In this document: positions 13,001 to 23,175 of the stretch, one piece after another
Position numbering within the stretch: the stretch's first letter is position 1
Layout of the letters: every line of letters begins with the position of its first letter
DNA from: Pisaster brevispinus
Lineage: Eukaryota > Echinodermata > Asteroidea > Forcipulatida > Asteriidae
Assembly: GCA_023634235.1 (NCBI GenBank)
Contig: JAMKCF010000070.1
Location: 374,501-438,500 of the forward strand
Length of the DNA stretch: 64,000 bases
Direction of reading: 5' to 3'
Notes under the pieces: generated by a model
What the model was told of the DNA's origin: nothing
Database searches by the model: none
Seen by the model: the letters and a program-made list of their open reading frames with translations, nothing else
Program-made: the position numbers and the translations under genes

Positions 13001-14808
13001 AAAGTCCTATGGGTAAAACTGTATTTGATATAGAGGGACCATTTGGTTTCAAGATCATATTGTTTGCAGGCCTCAAAACGAGGACCGGGAGTGATTTTTT
13101 TCACTTAAGCTCTCGGTTTTGACCAGAATTGAAGCTCACAGGAAAACACATTTTGTGTAATCATTGGGGACGGTGCAAGTTATGAATATAAGAATTTTTG
13201 TTCTCCGGATAAAGGTTAATTTAATGTAAGGACGCCATCGAGTCGTCATCATCCCGAAAATAACTGCGGTTTCATCTAAACACTCGGGTCTATGTATGTA
13301 AAGTTTTAGGTCTCAACCCTTTTTTGGTTAATGAGATATGAAGTTTTTAAGTATGGAATACGCATCTTTCAGTTTCGACCAGAAGTAAAGGTCACAGAGG
13401 GTCACACACTTTGTGTAAGATTAAAAAAATACACTCCATGGTTTTTCACATGGACCAAAGATCTGGTATGTAGCAGTTATAGTTTTCCAGATAACATTTT
13501 TTGTAAAAAATAAACATTGATTCAATGTTATGACGTCATTGATGACGTAATCATGCCAAAAACCTCTGTGGTTTCATTGACACACTAAGGTCTAAGTACA
13601 TGGTTAGCTTAAAGTCAAAACCCTGTTTGTTTGGTTCACGGGTTGTTTTTTTCCATACACAGTACATATACATAATATACCTGAGCGGGGATTAGCATCA
13701 ATTCAATCCGATAGTTGAAAATTAAACCATGACAAAAAAATGATTTTTGAAAGTAAAAAAAACAAAACAAAAAACACTAGGCAAGTTCATGGATGAGACA
13801 AAAAAGGAATGCCCCCTCTTTTTAACGGTGATTTTGGAATAAAGCTTACCATTTTAATCACCGTGTCTGAAGGACATACTGAGAGGGCCTACAGCGCCTT
13901 TGGCAGGCATGGTCACTTCAATCAACGTGACGTGGGTCTCGGTGTTTGATGAGAAACAAACCAATGTCGTTCTTTTTCAGTTGAAGTTTTTGTCATTTAG
14001 TCAAAGTAATACAAATCCCTAAAGCAGGTGGACATCTCAGTAAAACCTCCTCTTTTATTCCTTGTTTTCCATTAAGCCATCAGACGAGCACAACGGAACT
14101 AAATTCACACTGAACTTTGAATGAGTTTGAGTTTTTTTATGTGCGAGACACGTGTTGTTACAACTTACAAGAATAAGCAACGCAATGATACATTTCCGTT
14201 GTGTGGGACTATACGCACAGGCTTCGTGGACTTTGAACCTTATGAATAATGGAGCAGACAGTCAGTTACAGCACTTTTCTCATACACGCATTAACTGCGG
14301 TTAATACTAGCATTGGCTGTAACACCCATTTAGGACCAGAAGTTAAGGTCATATTGGCATCATTTCTGTGCAAAAGTTTCGGAAGGATCACAGAACTACA
14401 ATCTGATGTAAAAATTTTGATGAAATGTTCAGTGGTTTTTGATATATCAATTTTTTCAATATTCAACTTCCGGTTTGAACCGGAAGTCAAGGTCAAATGA
14501 GGTCTTGTTCAGTGTAGCGTTTTTAGAGTCATACCAGGCCTATCCGATGATGTATAGATTGTGAAAATCCATTGTGTTGTTTTGGAGTTATGATTTTTTC
14601 AAATATTAAACTTTGATTTAACGTAACTCGACACCTGATGACGTCATCATGACGAAACCCAAAATGGTTTCATCTACTAATGAATATCTAACTATGTGTA
14701 AAGTTTCAAGTTTATATGAGCTTAGGAAGTGTGTCTTTGTTAGCGGACAATCGACGGCGAGAAGAAGAAGACGAAGTAAAAAAAAAAAAAAAAACCGAAC
14801 AATAACAA

Positions 14809-14889
14809 GAGGTCTTCGGACTTTTGTCCGAACACCTAAAAAAAAACGAACAATAAGAAGAGGTCTTCGGACTTTTGTCCGAACACCTA
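14809..14889. repeat. Duplicated hairpin (AGGTGTTCGGAC type) in satellite
   Basis: Two copies of an imperfect hairpin lie at about 14809-14838 and 14860-14889: 12-base arms related to AGGTGTTCGGAC and GTCCGAACACCT around a TTTT loop. Single copies occur near 18211 and 21402, and a variant near 2516. Many other satellite copies lack the hairpin at the same point, between a GAAGTAAAA stretch and CTAGACATAAG, so it is an optional module that has been duplicated locally here. Confidence 0.65.
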
Positions 14890-17800
14890 ACTAGACATAA
14901 GTTTTTGTTGCATAACAAAAACAAGGTGTTCGGTGTAGACATTTTCAAGTTAGCAGAGGTAGTATTTTCAAAGAGAAAACCGAATAAACATAACTTAGAA
15001 CGACAAATTGATACGTAAAGTGAATGGTAAAAGATTTCAAAATTTATATAAAACACTTTTGATAAATTTAAAAACTGATGAAATCATTCCGTTTTCATAG
15101 TTCATTTTATTATCAAGACATTGAGATTCATAAGTATCTGTTAAGTTTTTGAAATTGTCACAGGTTTTCAGTTATTGTTTTGCTTGAATTGAAAGACCTA
15201 TGGGTAAAACTTTTTTTCATATGGAGGGACCACCTGATTTCAAGATCATATTGTTTGCAGGCCTCAAAACGAGGACCGGGGTGATTTTTTTCACTTAAGC
15301 TTTCAGTTTTGACCAGAATTGAAGCTCTCAGGGAGACACAATTTGTGTAATCATTGGGGTTGGTGCAAGTTATGTATATAACAATTTTGGTTCTTCGTAT
15401 ATAAATTGTTTACATATTAAAGGTTAATGCAATGTAAGGACGCCATCGAGTCGCCATCCCGTAAATAACTGGGGTTTCATTTACACACTCAGGTCTAAGT
15501 ACATGTAAAGTTTTAGGTCTCAACCCTTTTTTGGTTAATGGGACATGAGGTTTTTAAGTATGGAATAAGCATCTTTCAGTTTCGACCTGAAGTAAAGGTC
15601 ACAGAGGGTCACACTTTGTGTAAAATTAAAAAATACACTCCAGGGTCTTTCACATGGTCCAAAGTACTGGTATGTAGCAGTTATGGTTTTCCAGATATGT
15701 TTTTTTGTAAAGATTAAACATTGATTTAATGTTATGACGTCATTGATGACGTCATCATGCCGAAAAACCTCTGTGGTTTCATTGACACAATAAGGTCTAA
15801 GTACATGGTTAGCTTAAAGTCAAAACCCTTTTTGGTTCATGAGATATGATTTTTTTCATACACAGTACATATACATATTAAACCTGAACAGGGATTAGCA
15901 TCAATTTAATCCGATAGTTGAAAATTATACCATGATAAAAAATAAAAAAAATTGAAAGAGAAAAGAACAAAAAACAAACACTTGACAAGTTCATGGATGA
16001 AACAAATCAATATTATTGTAGACGAAACAAGGAATGCCCCCTCTTTTTAACGGTGATTTTGAAATAAAGCTTACCATTTTAATCACCGTGTCTGAAGGGC
16101 ATACTCAGAGGGCCTAGAGCGCCTTTGGCAGGCATGGTCACGCCGATCAACAAGACGTGGTCCTCGGTGTTTGATGAGAAACGAACCAATGTCGTTCTTT
16201 TTCAGTTGAAGTTTTTGTCACTTAGTAAAAGTCATACAAATCCCTAAAGCAGGTGGACATCTCAGTAAAACCTCATCTTTTCTTCCTTGTTTTCCATTAA
16301 GCCATCAGACGAGCACAACGGAACTAAAGTCACACTGAACTTTGAATGAGTTTGGGTTTAAGTGCGAGACAACGTGTTAATACATACACGAATAAACAAC
16401 GCAATGATGTTCAATGGGCTTTCCAGGATTTGCACACAATGTATATTATGGCTGCATGCTGCACGTTGTGCGGTTTTGTGTGCACGTCATACTGGATTGG
16501 ATGCCACACTGTGCGCTCGGTATTGGATTAGATTTAAACATTTTAACGCTCGTTTTCACCTAGAAATACATCTTCAAATGTATTCGTTTCCATGTACAAA
16601 ATGATTAGTATCCAATGTTCTTTAGATTCAAGAAAAAAGAAAGAATTGAAAGTCCGTGGTCTTTGAGTTATGTTTGTTGTTAGAAAAAGGTGGAAATTTG
16701 AGAAAAATTAATTACTTTTAATTACCTAATAAATCATTAGATGACGCCATCATTACGTGAAAACTTCTGTTTCATCCACTAATCATGTGCAAAATGGTTG
16801 CCAAGTTTCATGACCGTACGAGCTTGGGAAAAAGCAAAACATTAGCGGACAACGTTGGTGTGTATTTTTTTTTTTAACAAACATAAGAATACACTGGACA
16901 TAAGAATTTGTTTGATAACAAATTTGAGGTGTTCGGATTCAAGTAAAGCTGACTGGAGTGATCGTGAGCTGTGCTGTTTGTTATTGTGAAAACAGAATGA
17001 ATAGCTATCAAATAATGTTTTTTAAAGCGTTTTATAGAACTTCCAGTTTAGACAGGTTAAAAGGTCAAGACAAGGTCACCAACGTATTCATTTTTGTGAA
17101 GTATGTGGAGCCCATGTTGAAACAATTATAAAAACTCTGCCAAAGGCTTCTATTAAAACTGTATTTTGAACTGTTTTAACCTGCCGCCAGATGGCGCTCT
17201 TAATTTTGTTTTTAACCAGACCCTTGTCAGACTGCAACATTGTTAAAATCAACTCCAAAAAAGTTGCCACTTTTATTTACAATGCACTTTCGGTTTTAAC
17301 TGGAAGTAGAGGACACGTAATTTCATGCAAACAATTAAAATCGAAGACCTATATTACCTTTGTATAATCCCGCAAAAAAGCAACCCAGGGTCTCTTACCC
17401 ATTTAACATTTAAATGACGTAGATTTCCGAGGCAGCATCTGTCACAGAGCGAGCAAATAACAAAATTCCAGAGCGGGATAAAAGCATTAACAGTTGTTTG
17501 GTATAGCGCCATCCTGTGGAATGTTTCTGTTACGTGGGACTGTACACACAGGCTTCGTGGACTTTGAACCTTATGGTTTTCAATACGTGGGACTGTACAC
17601 ACAGGCTTCGTGTTGCACACACAGGCCTCGTGGACTTTGAACCTTATGAATAATGGAGCGGACAATCAGTTACAGCGCTTTTCTCTAGACACAAATTAAC
17701 TGCGGTTAATACTAACTGTGGCTGTAACACCCATTTAGGACCAGAAGTTAAGGTCATATTGGCATCATTTCTTTGCAAAAGTTTCGGAAGGATCACAGAT

Positions 17801-19625
17801 CTACAATCTGATGTAAAATTTGTGATGAAATGATCAGTAGTTTTTGAGATATGAATTTTTTAAATATTCAACTTCCGGTTTGAACCAGAAGTCAAGGTCA
17901 AATGAGGTCGCGTTCAGTGTAGCGTTTTTAGAGTCATACCAGGCCTATCCGATGATGTATAGATTGTGAAAATCCATTGTGTAGTTTTGGAGTTATGATT
18001 TTTTCAAATATTAAACTTTGATTTAACGTAACTCGACACCTGATGACGTCATCATGACGAAACCCAAAATGGTTTCATCTACTAATGAATATCTAACTAT
18101 GTGTAAAGTTTCAAGTTTATATGAGCTTAGAAAGTGTGTCTTTGACAATCGACGGCGAGAAGAAGACAAAGTAAAAAAAACAAAAAACAAACAAACCGAA
18201 CAATAAGAAGAGGTCTTCGGACTTTTGTCCGAACACCTAACTAGACATAAGAATTTGTTTTATAACAAATTCGAGGTGTTCGGATTCAAGTAAAGCTGAC
18301 TGGAGTGATCGTGAGCTGTGCTGTTTGTTATTGTGAAAACAGAATGAACAGCTATTAAATAATGTTTTTTAAAGCGTTTTACAGAACTTCCAGTTTAGAC
18401 AGGTTAAAAGGTCAAGACAAGGTCACCAACATATTCATTTTTGTGAAGTATGTGGAGCCCATGTTGAAACAATTATAAAAACTCTGAAAAGGCTTCTATT
18501 AAAACTGTATTTTGAACTGTTTTAACCTGCCGCCAGATGGTGCTCTTAAATCTTATTTTGTTTTAACCAGACCCTTGTCAGACTACAACATCGTTAAAAT
18601 CAACTCCAAAAAAGGTGCACACTTTTTGGTTCACGAGTTATGTTTTTTTCCATACACAGTACATATTCATAATATACCTGAGCGGGGATTAGTATCAATT
18701 CAATCCGATAGTTGAACATTAAACCATGACAAAATAAAGATTTTTGAAAGTAAAAAAACAAAACAAAAAACACTAGGCAAGTTCTTGAATGAGACAAAAA
18801 AGGAATGCCCCCTCTTTTTAACGGTGATTTTGAAATAAAGCTTACCATTTTAATCACCGTGTCTGAAGGGCATACTCAGAGGGCCTAGAGCGCCTTTGGC
18901 AGGCATGGTCACGTTGATCAACGTGACGTGGGTCTCGGTGTTTGATGAGAAACAAACCAATGTCGTTCTTTTTCAGTTGAAGTTTTTGTCATTTAGTCAA
19001 AGTCATACAAATCCCTAAAGCAGGTGGACATCTCAGTAAAACCTCCTCTTTTATTCCTTGTTTTCCATTAAGCCATCAGACGAGCACAGCGGAACTAAAG
19101 TCACACTGAACTTTGAATGAGTTTGAGTTTTTTATGTGCGGGACACGTGTTGTTACAACGTACAAGAATAAGCAACGCAATGATACATTTCCGTTGTGTG
19201 GGACTATATGCACAGGCTACGTGGACTTTGAACCTTATGAATAATGGAGCAGACAGTCAGTTACAGCGCTTTTCTCCATACACACATAAACTGCGGTTAA
19301 TACTAATTTTGGCTGTAACACCCATTTAGGACTAGGTTATATTGGCATAATTTCTGTGCAAAAGTTTCGGAAGGATCACAGATCTACAATCTGATGTAAA
19401 AATTGTGATGAAATGATCAGTAGTTTTTGAGATATGAATTTTTTTAATATTCAACTTCCGGTTTGAACCGGAAGTCAAGGTCAAATGAGGTCGCGTTTAG
19501 TGTAGCGTTTTTAGAGTCATACCAGGCCTATCGGATGATGTATAGATTGTGAAAATCCATTGTATAGTTTTGGAGTTATGATTTTTTCAAATATTAAACT
19601 TTGATTTAACCCTTTAGTGCCTGAC

Positions 19626-20040
19626 GTACACATATGTGTACACTTTAATTTTGTTCTCATAGCCTTCATACTTTTTCTGAATTTTTTTTAAAATTGTGCA
19701 TTTACTACGAATGCCTGTTGGCTACAATTGCAACCAAAACTGACAGCCATAGAACACTTGATGGCGCTATACAAGCATCACCAATATGGCTGCCCCCACA
19801 AACAACAGGTTTGGGTAAGTTCTCTTCTGAATTTTTGTTATAATTCCTACATTTTATGACAATCATAGTTAATTTTTATTGTTATTGATTGCTTATAGAT
19901 TGTAGAATATAAGGAGGGACCTTTCTTTCTAATATTTTTTGTATTAGTGTATGAATTCCTTCATAAAGTAACATGTACACTTTTGTGTACACCAGGCACT
20001 ATGCGGTAAATAAGGTTGTCCACATGTGGACGCCAGGCGC
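19626..20040. promoter_or_regulatory. Left subterminal palindromes of the piggyBac element
   Basis: Three palindromes lie near the left end: GTACACATATGTGTAC at 19626-19641, GTACACTTTTGTGTAC at 19975-19990 and GTCCACATGTGGAC at 20018-20031. A fourth, GTACACATATGTGGAC, is at 21049-21064 near the right end. Each abuts a CAGGCRC or GYGCCTG motif that also occurs in the terminal repeat. Transposase binding is the likely role; this is inferred from position and repetition. Confidence 0.55.
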
Positions 20041-20241
20041 TTGTGGTCAATGTGACAAACTGCATTGATGCAATTTGCTTTCCTGTAATTTCATGGTTGA
20101 AATGCGTGAATAAAAATGTTTTGACATTCCTTTTGTAGGCCTATTTTTGGTGTGTTTAATGTGTGTTTTTGTGGTTTATTAGTGATTCCAACTGTACTGT
20201 ATGGTTTTTTTATATAATTTGTCATGTTTTACAGTAATCGC

Positions 20242-20645
20242 ATGTCAACAGAAAGGGCATTTCAATTTCTTGACGTTCCTGATGGCAGTGAAGACGACTT
20301 TTACGAAAGTGATGATGATGGAGAATAAAACGCCTTTGATACACTGGCCATTGAAAGCGATGATGTTTCAGAAACGGAAGTTGAAAGCGATAGTGAAACT
20401 AATAGTGATCCCCAAACGTCAGCAGCAACAAGCACAGCAAAGTCTACCCTCCCCCCCCCAACAAAAAAACCCCCAAACCCCAAACAAACCCAAAATTCAT
20501 AAAAGGGATCTTCATGCTCCACCGGAAGCGAACATCCCTGATGAAAACCTGAGAGTTAACTCAGGTATGCAACCGGCTACAAGTCTGTCTTCTAACTCGG
20601 CCCCACTTGAATTCTTCAAGTTATTTCTTGATGAATTTCTACAGA
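20242..20645 (+). pseudogene. piggyBac transposase N-terminal remnant
   Basis: An ATG at 20242 opens a short acidic reading frame (MSTERAFQFLDVPDG, then a D/E/S-rich stretch), the composition usual for the N-terminal tail of PGBD-type transposases. A TAA at 20326 interrupts it. The same frame then continues through further acidic residues and a Pro/Lys-rich spacer to another stop. In a different frame, at about 20580-20640, the residues APLEFFKLFLDEFL match the start of the conserved DDE_Tnp_1_7 region, where piggyBac proteins usually read PLxFFxLFF. At least one frameshift and one stop therefore break the gene. All catalytic DDE segments are absent: homology ends where a fold-back element follows. 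Codons before 20242 look intronic or non-coding, and an AG precedes the ATG closely. Confidence 0.65.
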
Positions 20646-20745
20646 ACGCCAAAAGCGCAGAATTATGTGTAGTTTACTTATTATCAAATGACTCAATTCA
20701 CACATAAACATGTGTGCCAACCTGTAACTGTTTATTCTTGCCAAG

Positions 20746-20864
20746 GCTCAATTTCATGGTAACGCTTACCGCGGATTTCTGCGCTTATGACCCTTAGAAT
20801 CATACGCTTTTACAGAGCGCCAAAAGTGCAGAATTATGTGGTAAGCTGCGCCATGAAATTGGGT
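20746..20864. mobile_element. Small fold-back (MITE-like) element nested in the piggyBac
   Basis: The left arm CTCAATTTCATGGTAACGCT and the right arm GCGCCATGAAATTGGGTC pair as a long imperfect stem. The piece GCCAAAAGYGCAGAATTATG occurs both just before the element (about 20647) and inside it (about 20820), so a local duplication accompanied the insertion. Related ends are found at 33034-33153 and 36769-37045. No coding capacity is seen. Confidence 0.5.
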
Positions 20865-21450
20865 CAAGTGTATGTTATTATAATGTTATAATGTATATTA
20901 TTGTTGTGTTGCCATGGCACATTCAGCCATTTGAATCAATAAATATTTGAACTCAGTTTGAATTGAAACCAGACAAGTGCATACAGCTCATTTTTTCAGT
21001 CTTACTGCATGTTGAATTTACTATATAATTATACCTTAAGCGCCTGATGTACACATATGTGGACGTTTTGTAACTCACTAATTAAATATGCAAATTGATT
21101 TTTTTTTTTTTTTTTGCACTAAGTAAGCTAAAAAACACCAGTACTACCAGTGGTGTTTATATAAGTAGGCAGGAAGTACCCTCAGGCACTAAAGGGTTAA
21201 CGTAACTCGACACCTGATGACGTCATCATGACGAAACTCAAAATGGTTTCATCTACTAATGAATATCTAACTATGTGTAAAGTTTCAAGTTTACATGAGC
21301 TTAGGAAGTGTGTCTTTGTTAGCGGACAATCGACGGCGAGAAGAAGAAGACGAAGTAAAAAAAACCAAAAAACAAAAAACAAAAAAACGAACAATAAGAA
21401 GAGGTCTTCGGACTTTTGTCCGAACACCTAAAAATAATAGTAGAGAAACA

Positions 21451-21482
21451 ATAGCTGTTCCGACTAACACATCGGAACAGCT
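21451..21482. repeat. Terminal hairpin at satellite edge
   Basis: Arms AGCTGTTCCGA and TCGGAACAGCT flank a short loop exactly where the left satellite ends and low-copy DNA begins. It resembles the AGGTGTTCGGAC hairpins inside the array in size and style but has a different sequence. It may mark the boundary of an inserted repeat block. Confidence 0.5.
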
Positions 21483-21585
21483 AAATAAAAACAGTTTTTA
21501 GTGACATACAAGGAGATCTGTAAATCTGTAACAAGAGATGATAACTTAAAATAAATGTCCACAGCACAATCAGACTATTCCTTAC

Positions 21586-21706
21586 CTCTTATAGCATGTA
21601 TAGTGAGCTTCCTGTTTCTTGTCCATCTACAACTTTCCCTGTAGTGTCTTCAGAGCTAGAGCTTCAAGGTAGAGTCTTCAGCATCTGACCTGGGAGTCTC
21701 AGACTG
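21586..21706 (-). pseudogene. Decayed copy of the 40.3 kb candidate exon
   Basis: This stretch and the surrounding ~200 bp are clearly homologous to 40206-40450: shared flank AAGGAGATCTGTAAATCTGT, shared donor GTAAGG and a shared GACAAGAAACAGGAAGCTCA block. Here the frame open at 40.3 kb breaks: after EDSTLKL comes TAG, and small indels shift the remainder. It lies 41-43 bp downstream, on the minus strand, of the candidate exon at 21749-21945. In the 40.3 kb copy a 52-bp deletion brings the two frames together. I read it as a degenerate part of a duplicated gene segment. Confidence 0.5.
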
Positions 21707-21748
21707 ACTAGGAGATTGTGGGTCTTGGGTGACAATAATGAGTCTCAC

Positions 21749-21945
21749 CATCTGCTGGGAACACACACTGTATAAATGCAACAATAGATGATACAAGCAT
21801 TTGTACACAATTTCCACTTTCAGCAATTTTTAAAACCGATTGTCTGCTCGCCATGAGTATAACTGTTTCAAGAAGACTCTCCCACAATAACTGAAACATT
21901 ATATCATTAGCAGATGGTGCAGCAACCAGAAAGAGGATTTTACTT
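21749..21945 (-). CDS. Candidate internal exon, helical protein (last visible)
   Basis: A 197-nt minus-strand segment with AG before 21945 and the strong donor ATG|GTGAGA at 21749. It reads without stops in the frame expected from the upstream candidate exon (one base, 65 codons, one base). It encodes hydrophobic, helix-rich sequence such as LLWESLLETVILMASRQSV and GNCVQMLVSSIVAFIQ, in the style of ARM/HEAT-like helical repeats. The pyrimidine tract lies 40-80 bases upstream and is separated from the AG by a G-rich stretch, so the acceptor is not ideal; an alternative acceptor at 21890 would keep the same frame. No family was recognised. The next exon would have to lie in or beyond the left satellite. 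Confidence 0.55.
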
Positions 21946-22403
21946 CTACAACTTCCCCCCGCCCCAAATAAATAAAAAAAATTAAAAAGAAGAAAGAAAG
22001 AAAGAAAAATAAAACAATAAACTACAATTCTAATAACTGTTGTGTAACAGCTCAAGGCCCACCAATGATTATGCTTTGGAGAAACTGTAAATACAACTAA
22101 AAATAGTGAGAAAAACCCCATCTCCAATCTTTTCATGAACAAATACTTTGAAGGCAATGTCCGGATATTTGTATTTTTATACCAGGGACGTCTTAAAAAA
22201 TGGCTCACAGTGGAATTAATTGTGTTAACCACTTCATATCAATTTCTGTGCAAATATTTTGAGCTTTTTACGTAATTGTCTTCCTTTGAAAAAAATGTAG
22301 CCACAATGAAACCCTGACTTGACAAAGTAAAGACAAGAAAGGTTCTTTTAATTAGCACCAGGATTTAATGTTGTCTTGCAAGAAAAGTTGAGTAGGCACT
22401 CAC

Positions 22404-22476
22404 TGTGATTCACTGAACCTCAGTGACTGCCTGTCCATTCTTGTATGCCACATTTGTACAACAACAGAACAGAAGT
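22404..22476 (-). CDS. Candidate internal exon (73 nt)
   Basis: Open minus-strand segment reading VQMWHTRMDRQSLRFSES, with a good donor (CA|GTGAGT at 22404) and an AG acceptor before 22476. It begins with two bases and ends with two bases of a codon. This fits the phase-1 end of the exon at 23028-23175 and the one-base start of the exon at 21749-21945. The weak point is the acceptor: on this strand it is preceded by a G run (the C run at 22502-22516) instead of pyrimidines. Support is mainly phase consistency. Confidence 0.42.
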
Positions 22477-22499
22477 CTGGAATCTGGGATTGCACCCCC

Positions 22500-22520
22500 A
22501 ACCCCCCCCCCCCCCCTTCG
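22500..22520 (+). repeat. Poly-C tract
   Basis: An almost uninterrupted run of C residues within a candidate intron of the minus-strand gene. Assembly length may be unreliable here. Confidence 0.8.
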
Positions 22521-23027
22521 GGGAGGATATTATGAGGTATGTTTTCAACACCTGGGGTCCCTCTCTGTACATGTATGTCAGTGAAACAAAGTGTGGCACA
22601 GTAGGTGCATGCCTGTGCACACTGTAAAATCAAAACTCTGGGTGGATTTTACCATCAGCTGTCAGGCTGCCAGCAACTGAGGGCACTCTGAGGGCACTCT
22701 GCTGAAGTTGTTCCGGTCTGAATAAACCGTCCACAGTAAGTCAGGCCAGCTATACTTGGCTTGTACACACACCATCTGACGTGAAGTGGTTAAATTATCA
22801 ACATTTATGCATAGACTGAAATAATAGTTGCCAAGGTTTCCCATGCACTTTATGGAATACAAGTCTTTTTGTATGAACAATGTTCATAGTTTGAGTACAC
22901 ACACATTACTGCAAGTCAATGTTTACCCTTGTGCCATGTCAATCACCTTCACCCTTCTTCTCTTGCTGTGGGCAGAGTCATTTTCACTTCTTACCTTTGC
23001 AATGACCAATACATAATGAATTCTCAC

Positions 23028-23175
23028 CTTTTAAAGTAATGTCTCTGGCAGAAATCACTGAGCAATCTACCCTGTGCACAACAAACACCTTGAACTCCAT
23101 CACCAAGAAATGTGAAGCTGTTATCTGCTCACTATCTGCTGGTTCACAAACGCAGCCTTTGCCTGTTTGCCTTAA
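23028..23175 (-). CDS. Candidate internal exon (148 nt)
   Basis: A 148-nt open minus-strand segment lies between the acceptor CCATTACAG (before 23175) and the donor AAAAG|GTGAGA at 23028. Only the phase-0 frame is used; it reads HFLVMEFKVFVVHRVDCSV after a Cys/Glu-containing stretch and has the amino-acid mix of a real protein. It starts in phase 0, compatible with the exon at 29645-29755, and ends in phase 1, compatible with the one at 22404-22476. The product is not recognised. Among the exon candidates this one has good signals at both ends. Confidence 0.6.

Larger units (their letters stand above)
19610..21196 (+). mobile_element. piggyBac-superfamily element, non-autonomous
   Basis: The element is bounded by TTAA at 19606-19609 and 21197-21200, the target duplication of piggyBac transposons. 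The ends are a perfect 15-bp inverted repeat, CCCTTTAGTGCCTGA on the left and its complement on the right. Removing the element and one TTAA restores GATTTAACGTAACTCGAC, exactly the sequence of undisturbed satellite copies near 6770, 14615 and 18020. At 1,587 bp it is shorter than autonomous piggyBac elements, and only an N-terminal transposase remnant remains, so it would need a transposase supplied in trans. Subterminal palindromes and a nested fold-back element are annotated separately. Confidence 0.93.
1..21483. repeat. Composite AT-rich satellite with nested modules
   Basis: The same blocks recur in different orders across the whole interval, broken only by the LINE and the piggyBac element. 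Landmarks: a block with inverted arms ACGGTGATT/AATCACCGT at about 1518, 4859, 11867, 13823, 16048 and 18818; a CTTCCGGTTTGAACC block at about 2159, 3570, 6621, 10406, 14466, 17871 and 19456; a GCATGCTGCACG-type block at 1, 5234, 12284 and 16452. Spacing is irregular, so this is a shuffled composite array rather than a simple tandem. Copies differ by scattered substitutions and small indels, so they are much older than the 471 bp array further right. Small ORFs here shift frame between copies and I do not consider them genes. The left edge lies outside the window. The right edge is near 21483, where low-copy DNA starts. Confidence 0.9.

Noticed and set aside
14793..14905. Helitron 3' end (hairpin followed by CTAG)
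   Set aside because: The CTAG is part of the satellite and is present without the hairpin. No 5' TC end, Rep/helicase or insertion between A and T is visible.
22662..22790. Possible exon with AG|ATGGTGTGTGTAC on the minus strand
   Set aside because: Each open frame ends in a stop before a donor, and the phase does not match the 23.1 kb exon.
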